A stretch of DNA of 64,000 nt from NCBI GenBank assembly GCA_963715815.1, contig OY970278.1, positions 806,001 through 870,000 on the forward strand, read 5' to 3'. Position 1 is the stretch's first letter. Every line of letters starts with the position of its first letter. Shown here one piece after another: positions 52,385-62,220 of this stretch. This DNA is from JAFAMS01 sp963715815. GTDB lineage: Bacteria > Vulcanimicrobiota > Vulcanimicrobiia > Vulcanimicrobiales > Vulcanimicrobiaceae. The notes under the pieces were generated by a model. It had not been told where the DNA came from. It worked only from the letters and a program-made list of their open reading frames with translations, and made no database searches. The position numbers and the translations under genes are program-made.

Positions 52385-53653
52385 CTAGACTTTCTTCGGT
52401 TGGTAATTCTCGCGGTTCGGGATCTGTTGCGCATTGAAGGCTGCGGTTGCAGCAACCGAGTCGGCCGCGTCGCACGCACCGGCTGCGTCGAGGCCGTGGA
52501 CCGTTCCCACGATCTCAAACATGAAGTCGGCTTTTTCGCGCGCTTTGCTGCCGAGCACCGAACCGGTGTACATATCCTGCACGCACTGGTGATCGCAGCC
52601 GCGCCACCAGGCCGTGCCGGAACGATACGCATTGAACCGATGATCGGCGAAGGCTGCGACGAGCGCGTCGGCTTTCGTCGTTCCCGCGGCGTGCATCCGT
52701 TCCGCAAGCTGCATCATGCAGACGTACGGGAAGTAATAGCGCGATGAGGGTGAGTCGCCGATTGCCGCCTTGAGTTTTGCGGCGAGCGCGCGCGACGAGT
52801 CGGAAACCGACGGCGCCCAGTTGACGGCGAACGTCGAGCCCGCAAGTTCGTCGATCGGAACGGCCTTCCAATAGTAATCTTCCATCGAGCCGGTGACGCC
52901 GCCGAGCTTCATGCGTTTCTGCAAACCGAAATCGACGAATTGCTTCGCGGTCTTCGCGCCGTCGAAACCTCCGAGGCACATCGCGAGAACGTCTGCGTCG
53001 CTGTTTCGCACTTTGGTGAGCGTCGCTGAATAGTCGTTCGTACCAAGCGGAAGAAGATCGGAGCCGACCTCGGTTCCGCCTGCGGCTTTGAGCCGCGCCG
53101 AAAGACGCGCGTAGCAATCCTTGCCGTACGCAAAGTCGTTGATAACGAAGTACCACTTCTTGCCTTGCGCGAGCAGCCGGCTAGCGACGGCGCGAACTTG
53201 CATCTCGACGTTGGGTGCGAAGCGGTACACGACGCGCTGCGCCTTTTCGCCAGTGATGCTCGTATCTTGCGGCCCGATTGCGAGCGTGAAAATACCGATC
53301 TGTTCGGCGAGCGGCCCGATCGCAAGCGTTACGGCCGATGACGTTCCCGTCATCAGCACGTCGATGTTCTCTTGGGTGAAAAGACGGCGTGCTTCGGTTG
53401 TTCCGACCGCCGGCTTCGATGTGTCGTCGGCGGCAACCAGCTCGTAACGAACGCCACCGCGGCGGTTCAGCTCGTCGATTGCGACTTGCAATCCCTTGCG
53501 CTGGTGTTGGCCGAGATCGGCAAGCGGACCGCTGAACGAATCGATGTAGCCGATCTTCACCGTCGCGCCTTGCGCGCGAATCCGGGAAGGGACCGAAAAG
53601 GCAGTCGCAGCGGCGGCACCGCCCGCGATAAAGGAAGCGCGTTTCGTAGCCAT
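52385..53653 (-). CDS. Branched-chain amino-acid-type periplasmic binding protein (solitary)
   Basis: A 422-residue binding protein starting at ATG 53653, with a signal that ends near RIRAQG and a mature start VKIGYIDSFSGPLADLGQHQRKG typical of the LivK group. No permease or ATPase is adjacent. It is directly downstream of a luciferase-like monooxygenase on the same strand, suggesting capture of a compound that the monooxygenase then breaks down. It may share the transporter parts encoded at 36.5-39.8 kb. Confidence 0.88.
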   Translation of the reverse strand: MATKRASFIAGGAAAATAFSVPSRIRAQGATVKIGYIDSFSGPLADLGQHQRKGLQVAIDELNRRGGVRYELVAADDTSKPAVGTTEARRLFTQENIDVLMTGTSSAVTLAIGPLAEQIGIFTLAIGPQDTSITGEKAQRVVYRFAPNVEMQVRAVASRLLAQGKKWYFVINDFAYGKDCYARLSARLKAAGGTEVGSDLLPLGTNDYSATLTKVRNSDADVLAMCLGGFDGAKTAKQFVDFGLQKRMKLGGVTGSMEDYYWKAVPIDELAGSTFAVNWAPSVSDSSRALAAKLKAAIGDSPSSRYYFPYVCMMQLAERMHAAGTTKADALVAAFADHRFNAYRSGTAWWRGCDHQCVQDMYTGSVLGSKAREKADFMFEIVGTVHGLDAAGACDAADSVAATAAFNAQQIPNRENYQPKKV

Positions 53654-53664
53654 AGGTTCCCCCC

Positions 53665-54746
53665 TCAACTGAACGCCGGAGCGATGTCCTGCGCGAAACG
53701 GTGCATTTGTTCCTTGACCATGGCGTGCGGCTTGCGGCCGTAATTGAAGTAGAGAATAACCTCGCTGATTCCGGAGCTCTGGACGCGGCCCAGCTGCTCG
53801 ATGATTGCAGCGGGTGAGCCGATCAGGATCGAATTCGAGTCGAGTCCTTCGGCCGTCGCACGGTTGAGGCGCTCGACGATCTCGACGAAGTAGCGCAGAT
53901 TCGGCGGCGCCTTCGCGGGATCGGACGGAAACGATGGGACGATCGAATGGAAGTACGAGATCAGCGCTTCGCGACCGTACCGTTCCTCTTCGGGCGTCGT
54001 TGCGATGTGGATGAAGTAGCTGCAATTGGAGCGGCGCGGCGGCCGGCCGTGCGCTTCGCACGCTTCGCCGTAGGCGCGAACGCCATTGGCAAGGCTGCCG
54101 TAGACCATCGTCGCAGCGAACGGCGCATAGATGATGTTCCAGTCGTTCTTCGCCGCGATCTCCATCGAGAGTCGCGAGAAGCTCGCAACGAATGGACGCA
54201 ACGGCTGCTGCATCGGCTTTGGACGGACGTCGACGGCCGGAAACTTATAGTACTTGCCGTCGTACGCGAACGGGCCGGTTTCAGTCCAGGCGCGCCACAG
54301 CACATCGAGCCCCTCTTCGAAGATCTCCGCAGACTCATCGAACGGCATTCCGAACGGTGCGTATTCTTTTGCGTCGTAACCGCGTCCAGCCGCGAAATCG
54401 ACGCGGCCGTTCGAGAGCTGATCGAGCGTTGCCCAATCTTCGGCGACCAACAACGGATGATGGACGGGCAAGAGAACGACAGCCGGTGCGAGCCGAATGC
54501 GCGACGTTGCGCCTGCGAGCTGTGCCAGAAGCATGTGCGGCGACGCATTGATTCCAAGCAAATTGAAGTGATGCTCGCCGATCCACGCCGAGTGCAGTCC
54601 GACCTCTTCGGCATAAAGCGCTTGCTCGTAGATCTCGTGCAGAAACGCTTCGGCGTACGCTCGTTGTCCGGATAGCGGTTGTCGCTAAGCGTGAAGTATC
54701 CGAACTCCAGCGAACGGGTTCGTAAAGCACCCGGATCGTGTGACAT
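53665..54746 (-). CDS. LLM-class flavin-dependent monooxygenase (one frameshift)
   Basis: Restored length is about 360 residues. The N-terminal frame from 54746 (SLEFGYFTLSDNRYPDNERT) switches after an indel near 54658 to AEAFLHEIYEQALYAEEVGLHSAWIGEHHF and then to the long frame ending 53665. TIM-barrel luciferase motifs follow: RIRLAPAVVLLPVHHPLLVAEDW and GRGYDAKEYAPFG. Such enzymes use reduced FMN or F420 to oxidise organic substrates. The gene is 11 bases from the binding-protein gene. Confidence 0.85.
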
Positions 54747-54908
54747 ATTTTGCAAGGGCCTCAGGCCGCCCCTTCGGATAGTGTTTCGCCGTACCTAGTA
54801 GTTAGCTAGCTTGCGGTGATAGTAGCACGGTCTAAGGGTAATAAACGGACGGGTGCAGTGCGGGGCACGGCAATTTTTTCTAACCTCAAGTAGCCTCAAG
54901 GAGAAGCA

Positions 54909-55673
54909 ATGAGCACTCAGACAACGACGAACAACGCAACGAGCATGAATATGCCCGCGATCGTATCGCCTGAAGAGTGGGAACAAGCGCGGCAAACTCT
55001 GCTTGTAAAGGAGAAAGCCCTGTTCCGAGCGCGCGACGCGCTAGCTGCGGAACGTCGCCGAATGCCTTGGATGGCGATAGAGAAGCAATATGAGTTCGAG
55101 GGACCCAAGGGTAAGGTGAACCTGCTTGAATTATTCGAGGGTCGTCGGCAACTAATTCTCTACCGCGCCTTCTTCGAACCCGGCGTGTTCGGCTGGCCCG
55201 AGCATGCCTGCCGCGGCTGCTCCTTGGGGGCCGATCAAGTCGGCAACCTTGCCCATCTGAACGCGCGCGACACCACGCTCGCGTACGCTTCGCGCGCGCC
55301 ACAGGCGGACATCGCGCGCGTGAAGGCGCGGATGGGGTGGGAGATGCCGTGGTACACCATGACGGACAGCTTCGACACTGACTTCGGTGTGGAAGAGTGG
55401 CACGGCCACAACATATTCTTTCGCAACGGCGACCGCGTGTTCCGCACCTACTTTATCAACGCTCGCGGCGACGAGGCGATGGGCAGCACCTGGAGCTACC
55501 TCGACACGACTGCGCTTGGGCGCCAAGAGACGTGGGAGGATTCGCCGGAGGGCTACCCACAGACCGAGCCTTACAAATGGTGGAATTGGCACGACAACTA
55601 CGGCGTCGACGCCACGTCCGACTCGAAGTGGACCCAACATCTAGATGGCGTCATTTCCGGTACGCTGACGTAG
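54909..55673 (+). CDS. DUF899 thioredoxin-like protein
   Basis: A 254-residue protein of the DUF899 family. The motif PEHACRGCSLGADQ and the C-terminal WWNWHDNYG are characteristic. The fold is thioredoxin-like, but biological function is not established. It is the only plus-strand gene in the block between gcvH and gcvPA, and its 3' end overlaps the second luciferase-like gene by 23 bases. Confidence 0.9.
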   Translation: MSTQTTTNNATSMNMPAIVSPEEWEQARQTLLVKEKALFRARDALAAERRRMPWMAIEKQYEFEGPKGKVNLLELFEGRRQLILYRAFFEPGVFGWPEHACRGCSLGADQVGNLAHLNARDTTLAYASRAPQADIARVKARMGWEMPWYTMTDSFDTDFGVEEWHGHNIFFRNGDRVFRTYFINARGDEAMGSTWSYLDTTALGRQETWEDSPEGYPQTEPYKWWNWHDNYGVDATSDSKWTQHLDGVISGTLT

Positions 55674-56647
55674 GAGTTCGCACAAACTCGGGCAGTACAG
55701 CGTCGCAGAAGAGTTTAAGCGACGGAGCGGCGAGATCGTAGCGCAACGTGTTGAAATTGACTTGCAGCGAGGCATGCTCGAAGCCACCATACTCATCTTG
55801 CAGCCGCGCGATCGTTTCGCACAGCTCTTTTGGCGAGCCGATCCAAGCCGCGCCGTCGCGAATGAGCGTCTCCATCGAGGAGGCTTGAATCTTCTCGATG
55901 ATCTTGTCGTAGCCCGGATAATCGGCGGATGAAAGGCCTTGCGTCCAATCCGATGCGGCTTCCACCAGTGAAGCGAGATACGCGGCGATGCGGTCTTTGC
56001 ACGTGCGGCGCGCGTGCACGCCATCTTCGTGACAGTACATGTGGAATGCCAGCATCACTTCGCCGCTACCCGGATGACCGGCGTCGCGCCAGGCGCTGCG
56101 ATATGCGCCGAGCAGCTCGCGCATTTTCGCGCCGATCATCGGGATCGCCATTACCGAATAGCCCATCTTGCCCGCGAAGCTGAAGCTCTCGGGCGTATTG
56201 AGCGCCGCGACATAAAACTTCGGACGCGGCTTTTGGACCGGACGCGGAAGCGACGTCGTATTAACGATCGTGTGAAACTGTCCGCGGTGCGTGACGTTCT
56301 CTTCGCGCAGCAGTAAATCGATCTGCTCGATCCCTTCGCGATAGCGCGCCACCGATTCGTTCGGCGAGACGCCGAAGCGCCGGAATTCGTGCGGCAGATA
56401 CGCGCGTGCAAAGCCGACGTCGAGCCGCCCGTGGGAGAGCCCGTCGAGCATCCCGATCTCGCCGGCCACCTTGAGCGGATTGTTGAAAGCCGGAATCACG
56501 GCGCCGGTGACGAGGCGCATGCGTTTCGTGCGTTGTGAAGCCGCAGGCCTCGGCGTCTTCGCAAAGCTGCAGCGATTCTGCGAAGTATTCTTCCGCCGTG
56601 GTCTCGTTTGGCTTCACGTCCGGAATGAACTGAATGCCGAATTCCAC
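55651..56647 (-). pseudogene. Second LLM-class monooxygenase with internal deletion
   Basis: The N-terminal frame (56647; MEFGIQFIPDVKPNETTAEEY) is followed, right after CEDAEACGF, by SQRTKRMRLVTGAVIPAFNNPLKV in another frame. Luciferase-like proteins need about 35 residues here, including the EHHF active-site segment, so a deletion of roughly 100 bases, not a multiple of three, has occurred near 56545-56560. The C-terminal part (to 55651) is intact and belongs to the same family as the 53665-54746 gene. As given it cannot make an active enzyme. Confidence 0.7.
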
Positions 56648-56709
56648 GATTGCCCTCGCGTTTCTCAGCGCAGCAGTAATAGCCTACTAGACCCCGAAAT
56701 TGCGGTAAC

Positions 56710-58074
56710 GTGAGCTACACCCCGCACACGCTTTCGGATATTCGAGCGATGCTCGAGGCGGTCGGCGCGAAGGATCTCGCGGAGCTGGTTAAGGTCCCCG
56801 ACGACATCGCGCTTCGCGCGAAGCTCGAGATCGCGCCTCCACTTTCGGAGAGCGAAATTGCATGCAAATTTACGGCGCTTGCGGCGAGCAACGACGCGCC
56901 GAATTACGCGAGCTTCCTCGGGGCCGGCGTCTATCGTCACTACGTCCCGCCCGTCATCGGTGCACTTGCGATGCGCGGCGAGTTTCTCACGGCCTACACG
57001 CCCTACCAAGCCGAAGTCTCGCAAGGTTACTTGCAAGCGATCTACGAGTGGCAAACATATATTTGCTTGCTGACCGGAATGGATCTCGCCAACGCGTCGG
57101 TCTACGACGGCGCGACAGCGCTTGCGGAAGGCGCGATCATGGCCGTCAATGCGACGGGCCGTCAGGCGTTGCTCGTCTCCAAAGCTGTCCATCCGAATTA
57201 CCGCGCCGTCCTCAAAACATATTGTGACGGTCTTGAAGTCGCGATCGACGAGCTCGATTATCTTCCCAGCGGCGCGACCGATTTCGGCAACCTGAACGAC
57301 AAGCTCGCCGGCGGCAAATATGCCGCCGTTATCGTGCAGTCGCCGAACTTCTTCGGTGCGATCGACACGTTCCCGAAAGATACGGCGGGCGCCGTCAAGA
57401 TCGGCGTCGTCGCCGAGCCGCTTTCGCTCGCAGTGCTCAGAGCGCCGCGGGACTCCGGCTGCGACATCTGCGTCGGTGAAGCGCAATCGTTTGGCGTCGC
57501 CGCCGCATACGGCGGCCCGCACGTCGGCTTCATCGCGTGTACGAAGGAACACATGCGGCGCATTCCCGGACGCCTCGCCGGCCGCACCGTCGATAACGTA
57601 GGCCGCGACGCCTACGTATTGACGCTGCAGGCACGCGAGCAGCACATCCGCCGCGAACGCGCGACCTCAAACATCTGCACGAATCAAGCCCACTGTGCGT
57701 TGATCGCGACGATCTATCTCGCCGCGATGGGCGCGACCGGTTTGCGCGATTGCGCGCTCGAGAACGTGCAGCGCGCCCAAGCCACGCGCAAAGCGATGCT
57801 CGATGTTTCGGGCGTGAGCGCGCGGTTTAGCGGTCCGACCTTCAACGAGTTCGTCGTGCGCGTTCCGGGCAGCGCTGCCGAAGCGCTTGAGGCGTTGCAA
57901 CGCAAGCGCGTTCTGGGTGGCCTGGATCTCGGACGCTTCTATCCGGAGCTTGCCGACTGCATCCTTACGAACGCGACCGAAGTAACGACGCAAGCCGACA
58001 TCGATGCTTTGCAGAGCGGTTTGCGGTCCGTCGTTCCGGCTTTGAGAAAGAAAGAACTTGCCACAGCTCGCTGA
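56710..58074 (+). CDS. gcvPA: Glycine dehydrogenase (decarboxylating) subunit 1
   Basis: A 454-residue N-terminal half of the P protein. YTPHTLSDIRAMLEAVG at the start, FLGAGVYRHYVPPVI, YTPYQAEVSQGYLQAIYEWQTYICLLTGMD and GRTVDNVGRDAYVLTLQAREQHIRRERATSNICTNQ identify it. It forms a heterotetramer with GcvPB, encoded next. The start is GTG at 56710. Confidence 0.95.
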   Translation: MSYTPHTLSDIRAMLEAVGAKDLAELVKVPDDIALRAKLEIAPPLSESEIACKFTALAASNDAPNYASFLGAGVYRHYVPPVIGALAMRGEFLTAYTPYQAEVSQGYLQAIYEWQTYICLLTGMDLANASVYDGATALAEGAIMAVNATGRQALLVSKAVHPNYRAVLKTYCDGLEVAIDELDYLPSGATDFGNLNDKLAGGKYAAVIVQSPNFFGAIDTFPKDTAGAVKIGVVAEPLSLAVLRAPRDSGCDICVGEAQSFGVAAAYGGPHVGFIACTKEHMRRIPGRLAGRTVDNVGRDAYVLTLQAREQHIRRERATSNICTNQAHCALIATIYLAAMGATGLRDCALENVQRAQATRKAMLDVSGVSARFSGPTFNEFVVRVPGSAAEALEALQRKRVLGGLDLGRFYPELADCILTNATEVTTQADIDALQSGLRSVVPALRKKELATAR

Positions 58075-59522
58075 GGAGCTCAACACACCGCTGATCTTCG
58101 AGCAAGGCCAACCCGGCCGTGCGAATCGCGTACCTTCCGCATCATTCTGAAAGCGCGGAAACGTATCTGCCGCGTGAAGTCCTACGTAGCGATTTGCCGC
58201 TGCCCGACAACACGGAGCTCGACGTCGTGCGGCACTTCACGCGTCTCTCGCAGCGGACGTTCGGCATCGACATCGGTTTCTATCCGCTCGGGTCGTGCAC
58301 GATGAAGTATAACCCGCGCATCAACGATGCCATGGCGAACCTGCCGGGTTTGCGCGATCTTCATCCGTTTGCGCCCGACGAGCTGGCGCAAGGGGCGCTC
58401 GCAATCATGTGGGAGCTGGAGCGCAGCCTCAGCTCGCTGTTCGGAATGTCGGCGTTCTCACTCAATCCCGCAGCCGGCGCGCACGGCGAGCTTGCGGCGT
58501 TGCTGATTTCAAAAGCCTATTTCCGCAAGCGCGGCGAGCAAGAGCGGAAGACGGTGATCGTCCCCGACACCGCGCACGGCACGAACCCGGCTTCGGCTGC
58601 GATGGTGGGCTACAAAGTCATTTCGCTCGAGTCGAATAAACGCGGACGCGTCGATCCGGAAGCGTTGCGCATGGTAGTCGGCCCCGAAACCGCCGTTTGC
58701 ATGATGACGAATCCGAACACGCTCGGATTGTTCGAAGATCACATCAAAGAGATCGCTGAGATCGTCCACGCCGCAGGCGGTCTGATGTATTACGACGGCG
58801 CGAACGCCAACGCGCTGATGGGGAACGCACGACCGGGCGACATGGGCTTCGATCTCATGCACCTCAACCTGCACAAGACGTTCTCGATTCCGCACGGCGG
58901 CGGCGGCGCGGGCGCAGGTCCGCTGGGCGTCGCCAAGCATCTCGTCGAGTTCTTGCCGACTCCGGTCGTGCGCGAACGCGACGGCGTGTTCTCGCTCGAT
59001 TTCAAGGTGCCGTCGACGATCGGCCCCATGCGTTCGTTCTGGTCGAACTTCGCACACATGGTTCGCGCGCTCGCCTACGTCAACGCGAACGGCGCCGAGG
59101 GGTTGACGCGTGTCTCGCAGCTCGCCGTTCTCAACGCGAACTACATTCGCGCCAAGATCCGCGACGTAATCGAGACGCCGTACGATGAGCTGTGCCGCCA
59201 CGAGTTCGTCGCAAGCGCGCAGACGCTCAAGCGCGAGACGGGTGTGCGCGCGCTCGACATTGCAAAAGCGCTGCTCGATCGCGGCTACATGGCGCCGACA
59301 GTTTATTTTCCGCTGCTCGTTCCCGAGTGTTTGATGATCGAGCCGACCGAAACCGAATCAAAAGAAACGCTCGACGAATTCATTGCTGTATTTCGCGACA
59401 TCATTGCCCAAGCGCACGCAAATCCGCAAGAAATACTTGCAGCGCCGCAACACACGGTTGTTGGTCGCGTTGATGAAACGCGCGCAGCACGCGAACCCAA
59501 CCTACGCTGGGTGCAAAAGTAG
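58058..59522 (+). CDS. gcvPB: Glycine dehydrogenase (decarboxylating) subunit 2 (one frameshift)
   Basis: The C-terminal half of P protein, carrying the PLP lysine in NLHKTFSIPHGGGG. The long frame starts at GTG 58119, but upstream in another frame the sequence LNTPLIFEQGQPGR is the family's true N-terminus, from TTG 58058. One extra G near 58118 joins them. SCTMKYNPRIND and NPAAGAHGEL are further motifs. Restored length is about 487 residues. The start lies within the last codons of gcvPA. Confidence 0.92.
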
Positions 59523-59569
59523 CGCTCGCTCGCAAGGCGTGGCTCGGCTACACGTTCCTCGCAGTCATT

Positions 59570-60193
59570 ATGAGTTTGCTAGTCTTCATCCCGGCCGGTA
59601 CCGTTGCATACTGGCAGGCTTGGGCTTACCTTGTGGTTTTCTTCGGAAGTTCTTTTCTAATTACGCTGTATCTCATGCGAAAGGATCCCGCGCTTCTTCG
59701 GCGCCGCGTAGAAGCCGGACCGACGAAAGAGACGACGTTGCCGCAGCGGATCGTCATGTACCTAGCTTCGCTCGCATTCATAGCGCTGCTTGTCGTTCCA
59801 GCGCTTGGTCATCGCTTCGATTGGCTGCCTGTGCCGGCGTACGTTGAAATTGCGGGCGACGTCTTCGTTGCAGTCTGCTTCTACGTCCAGTTCCTTGTGT
59901 TCAAGGAAAACACGTTCGCATCGGCTACCGTCGAGATCGCGCGCAATCAAAGCGTCATTACGACCGGGCCATATGCAATTGTTCGCCATCCTATGTACGC
60001 GGGCGCGCTATTGCTCTTCATTGGAACACCGCTCGCGCTCGGATCCTATTGCGGACTCGTCGCATTTTTCTTTGTAGTACCTGTGCTGATTTGGCGGCTA
60101 CTCGATGAAGAAAAACTTCTCGCGAACGAACTTCCGGGATATGCGGATTATTGTGCGCGTGTTCGTTGGCGCTTGATACGCGGAATATTCTAA
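59570..60193 (+). CDS. Isoprenylcysteine carboxyl methyltransferase-like membrane protein
   Basis: A 207-residue membrane protein with about five helices. The C-terminal SAM-binding core is GPYAIVRHPMYAGALLLFIG and DEEKLLANELPGYADYCARVRWRLI, typical of the ICMT/PEMT superfamily. In bacteria these methylate small molecules or lipids; the substrate is not known. It follows gcvPB by 47 bases. Confidence 0.85.
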   Translation: MSLLVFIPAGTVAYWQAWAYLVVFFGSSFLITLYLMRKDPALLRRRVEAGPTKETTLPQRIVMYLASLAFIALLVVPALGHRFDWLPVPAYVEIAGDVFVAVCFYVQFLVFKENTFASATVEIARNQSVITTGPYAIVRHPMYAGALLLFIGTPLALGSYCGLVAFFFVVPVLIWRLLDEEKLLANELPGYADYCARVRWRLIRGIF

Positions 60194-60388
60194 GACGCGA
60201 AGCGTCGACGATGCCATGCCTGCTCTAATATATAAGCCAAGCGAGCGAGAGATCAAGCAAGCGAGTTTTGAAAAAAGGTTGCTCCTCGACCTGTTGCTTC
60301 TTGGTCCTGGTTGCTACAATAGATGTAACCGGCGGAGCTCGCGAGGGCTCCGCTTTCGCACCCTTCGACGGGAAACTGAATACCGATC

Positions 60389-60877
60389 ATGCGCATTAAG
60401 TATGAAGTCTCGGCTGGTGGTTTGATACTCCGGCGAAGAGGCGGAACGATCGATGCATTGCTCATCGGTCGCGGGCATCCGCGCATTTGGTCGTTGCCGA
60501 AAGGCCACGTCGAAGCGCGCGAGACGCACGAACAAGCCGCGATCCGCGAAGTGCGCGAAGAGACCGGCTGTTGGGGCGAGGTACTGACCAAGCTCTCCGA
60601 CATCTCGTACTGGTTCTACATGAACCGCAGCAAGCACAAGAAGTCCGTTCACTTCTTTCTGATGCGCTATCTCTCGGGCGACACGATGAATCACGACCAC
60701 GAGGTCGACGATGCAGCGTGGTTCGAGGTCCGGGCAGCGAAGAAAGCGCTCAAGTACGTCAACGAGAAGCGGCTGATCGATCTGGGGATGGAGTACCTTG
60801 AAGCTCATCCCGATGCGATCGGCGATCGTGAAGACGTCGAGTACGTGAATCAGGCGAGGGAAAGCCCCGCGAGTTGA
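60389..60877 (+). CDS. Nudix hydrolase
   Basis: A 162-residue protein with the Nudix box GHVEARETHEQAAIREVREETG intact, so it hydrolyses a nucleoside-diphosphate-linked compound using Mg2+. The N-terminal SAGGLILRR strand and IWSLPKG are typical of the diadenosine-polyphosphate/MutT-like group. TTGA overlap with scpA suggests one operon. The 195 bases upstream hold a hairpin (CGGAGC/GCTCCG near 60333-60352) and a TACAAT box (60315-60320). Confidence 0.9.
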   Translation: MRIKYEVSAGGLILRRRGGTIDALLIGRGHPRIWSLPKGHVEARETHEQAAIREVREETGCWGEVLTKLSDISYWFYMNRSKHKKSVHFFLMRYLSGDTMNHDHEVDDAAWFEVRAAKKALKYVNEKRLIDLGMEYLEAHPDAIGDREDVEYVNQARESPAS

Positions 60878-61626
60878 GTGTAGTCCCGGCGCAAGAGCGC
60901 GCTTGCGTAGTCAACCTCCAAAACGTCTTTGACGGCCCTCTCGATCTCTTGCTCACGCTCGTCAAAGAACGCGAGCTCGACATCGCGACCGTGCCGCTCG
61001 CGACCGTTGCCGACCAGTACTTCGCGTACATCTCGGGGATGGAAGTGCTGGACATCGAGCTCGCGGCCGAATATCTCGTCATCGCCGCGACGCTCGTCTT
61101 TCTCAAATCGCGCTCGCTCTTGCCGCCGATCCCACCCGAGTTTGCAACCGACGGCGAGGAGACGCCGGAGATGCTCGAAGAGCGTCTTCGCCAGCGGCTC
61201 ATCACGTATTCGAGATATCGGGAAGCGGGCGACGAGCTACGGCGGTTTCTCGCCGAGGCGCAAGGCCACTATTATCGCGACGGCGGCGATTCGACGAGCG
61301 AGCTGCAGCAGAAGTACAGCATCGTCCCCGACAAACTTGGGCTCGCGCTCATGGCGGCGCTGCGTTCGGCGAAGGAAGACAAACGTACGATCGTGCGCGA
61401 TCGCTTCACGGTCGCCGAGCAAATGCAGCACGTGATGGCCACGATCCGTCGGGATGGTACCGCGCTGTTCTCGAATCTTGCCGCACAGCTCGATCGCAGC
61501 GGCATCATCGTAACGTTTCTCGCGGTCCTCGAACTGATTCGGCGCGGCCGCATCGGGTACGATCAGCCCGAGAGTTTTGCGGACATCCGTCTCTTCACGA
61601 TCGCTCCCGTCCCGGCGGTAACGTAG
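60874..61626 (+). CDS. scpA: Segregation and condensation protein A
   Basis: A 250-residue kleisin of the SMC complex, which organises the chromosome. FDGPLDLLLTLVKERELDIATVPLATVADQY is the N-terminal SMC-neck-binding helix region, and the C-terminal winged helix TFLAVLELIRRGRI contacts the SMC head. TTG at 60874 overlaps the Nudix stop. Confidence 0.95.
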   Translation: MSVVPAQERACVVNLQNVFDGPLDLLLTLVKERELDIATVPLATVADQYFAYISGMEVLDIELAAEYLVIAATLVFLKSRSLLPPIPPEFATDGEETPEMLEERLRQRLITYSRYREAGDELRRFLAEAQGHYYRDGGDSTSELQQKYSIVPDKLGLALMAALRSAKEDKRTIVRDRFTVAEQMQHVMATIRRDGTALFSNLAAQLDRSGIIVTFLAVLELIRRGRIGYDQPESFADIRLFTIAPVPAVT

Positions 61627-62214
61627 ATGCAACCCGAACTCGTTGAAACCGGCGAGCTGCGCCGTAAAATCGAAGCCCTCCTATTCGTCGCATCCGAAGC
61701 GCTCTCGATCAAGAAGATCGCGCAATTATGCGAAGCCGAAGAGATGGAAGTAACGACGGCGCTCGCCGAGATCGAAGGCGAATACGCCGAGCGCGGAATC
61801 GTCGTGCGCAAAATTGCCGGCGGCTTTCGTTTTGCAACGGCGCCGTCGACGCGCGAAGTCGTTGAGACATATTTGCTGCCGCCGAAAACGACGCTCTCAC
61901 CCGCCGCGCTCGAATCGCTTGCTATCGTCGCTTACAACGAGCATCTCGAAGGCATGCCGACAACGAAAGCCGACATCGAATCGGTCCGCGGCGTCAGCGC
62001 AGACTCCGTCGTCCAGACATTGCTTGAACGCGGCTTCATTGAGGAAAGCGGACGTAAAGAAGTCCCTGGTCGCCCGATTCTTTACAAAACAACGCCCGAG
62101 TTCTTGGAGGCCTTTGGCCTCCTTTCGCTGGACGAATTACCGAAGATCGACTTTGGGACCCAGGCGCCGGAGCTTTCTCTTCCGATCCGCAGTCCCGAAC
62201 CTTCTACAATGTAG
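61627..62214 (+). CDS. scpB: Segregation and condensation protein B
   Basis: A 195-residue kite protein with two winged helices (IEALLFVASEALSIKKIAQL and LESLAIVAYNEHLEGMPTTKADIESVRGVSADSVVQTLLERGFI). It forms a dimer that binds ScpA in the SMC complex. ATG follows the scpA stop with no gap. Confidence 0.96.
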   Translation: MQPELVETGELRRKIEALLFVASEALSIKKIAQLCEAEEMEVTTALAEIEGEYAERGIVVRKIAGGFRFATAPSTREVVETYLLPPKTTLSPAALESLAIVAYNEHLEGMPTTKADIESVRGVSADSVVQTLLERGFIEESGRKEVPGRPILYKTTPEFLEAFGLLSLDELPKIDFGTQAPELSLPIRSPEPSTM

Positions 62215-62220
62215 ACGCGC

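Noticed and set aside
56665..57645. 326-residue minus-strand frame opposite gcvPA
   Set aside because: Arg/Asp/Val-rich shadow of the strongly conserved gcvPA frame.
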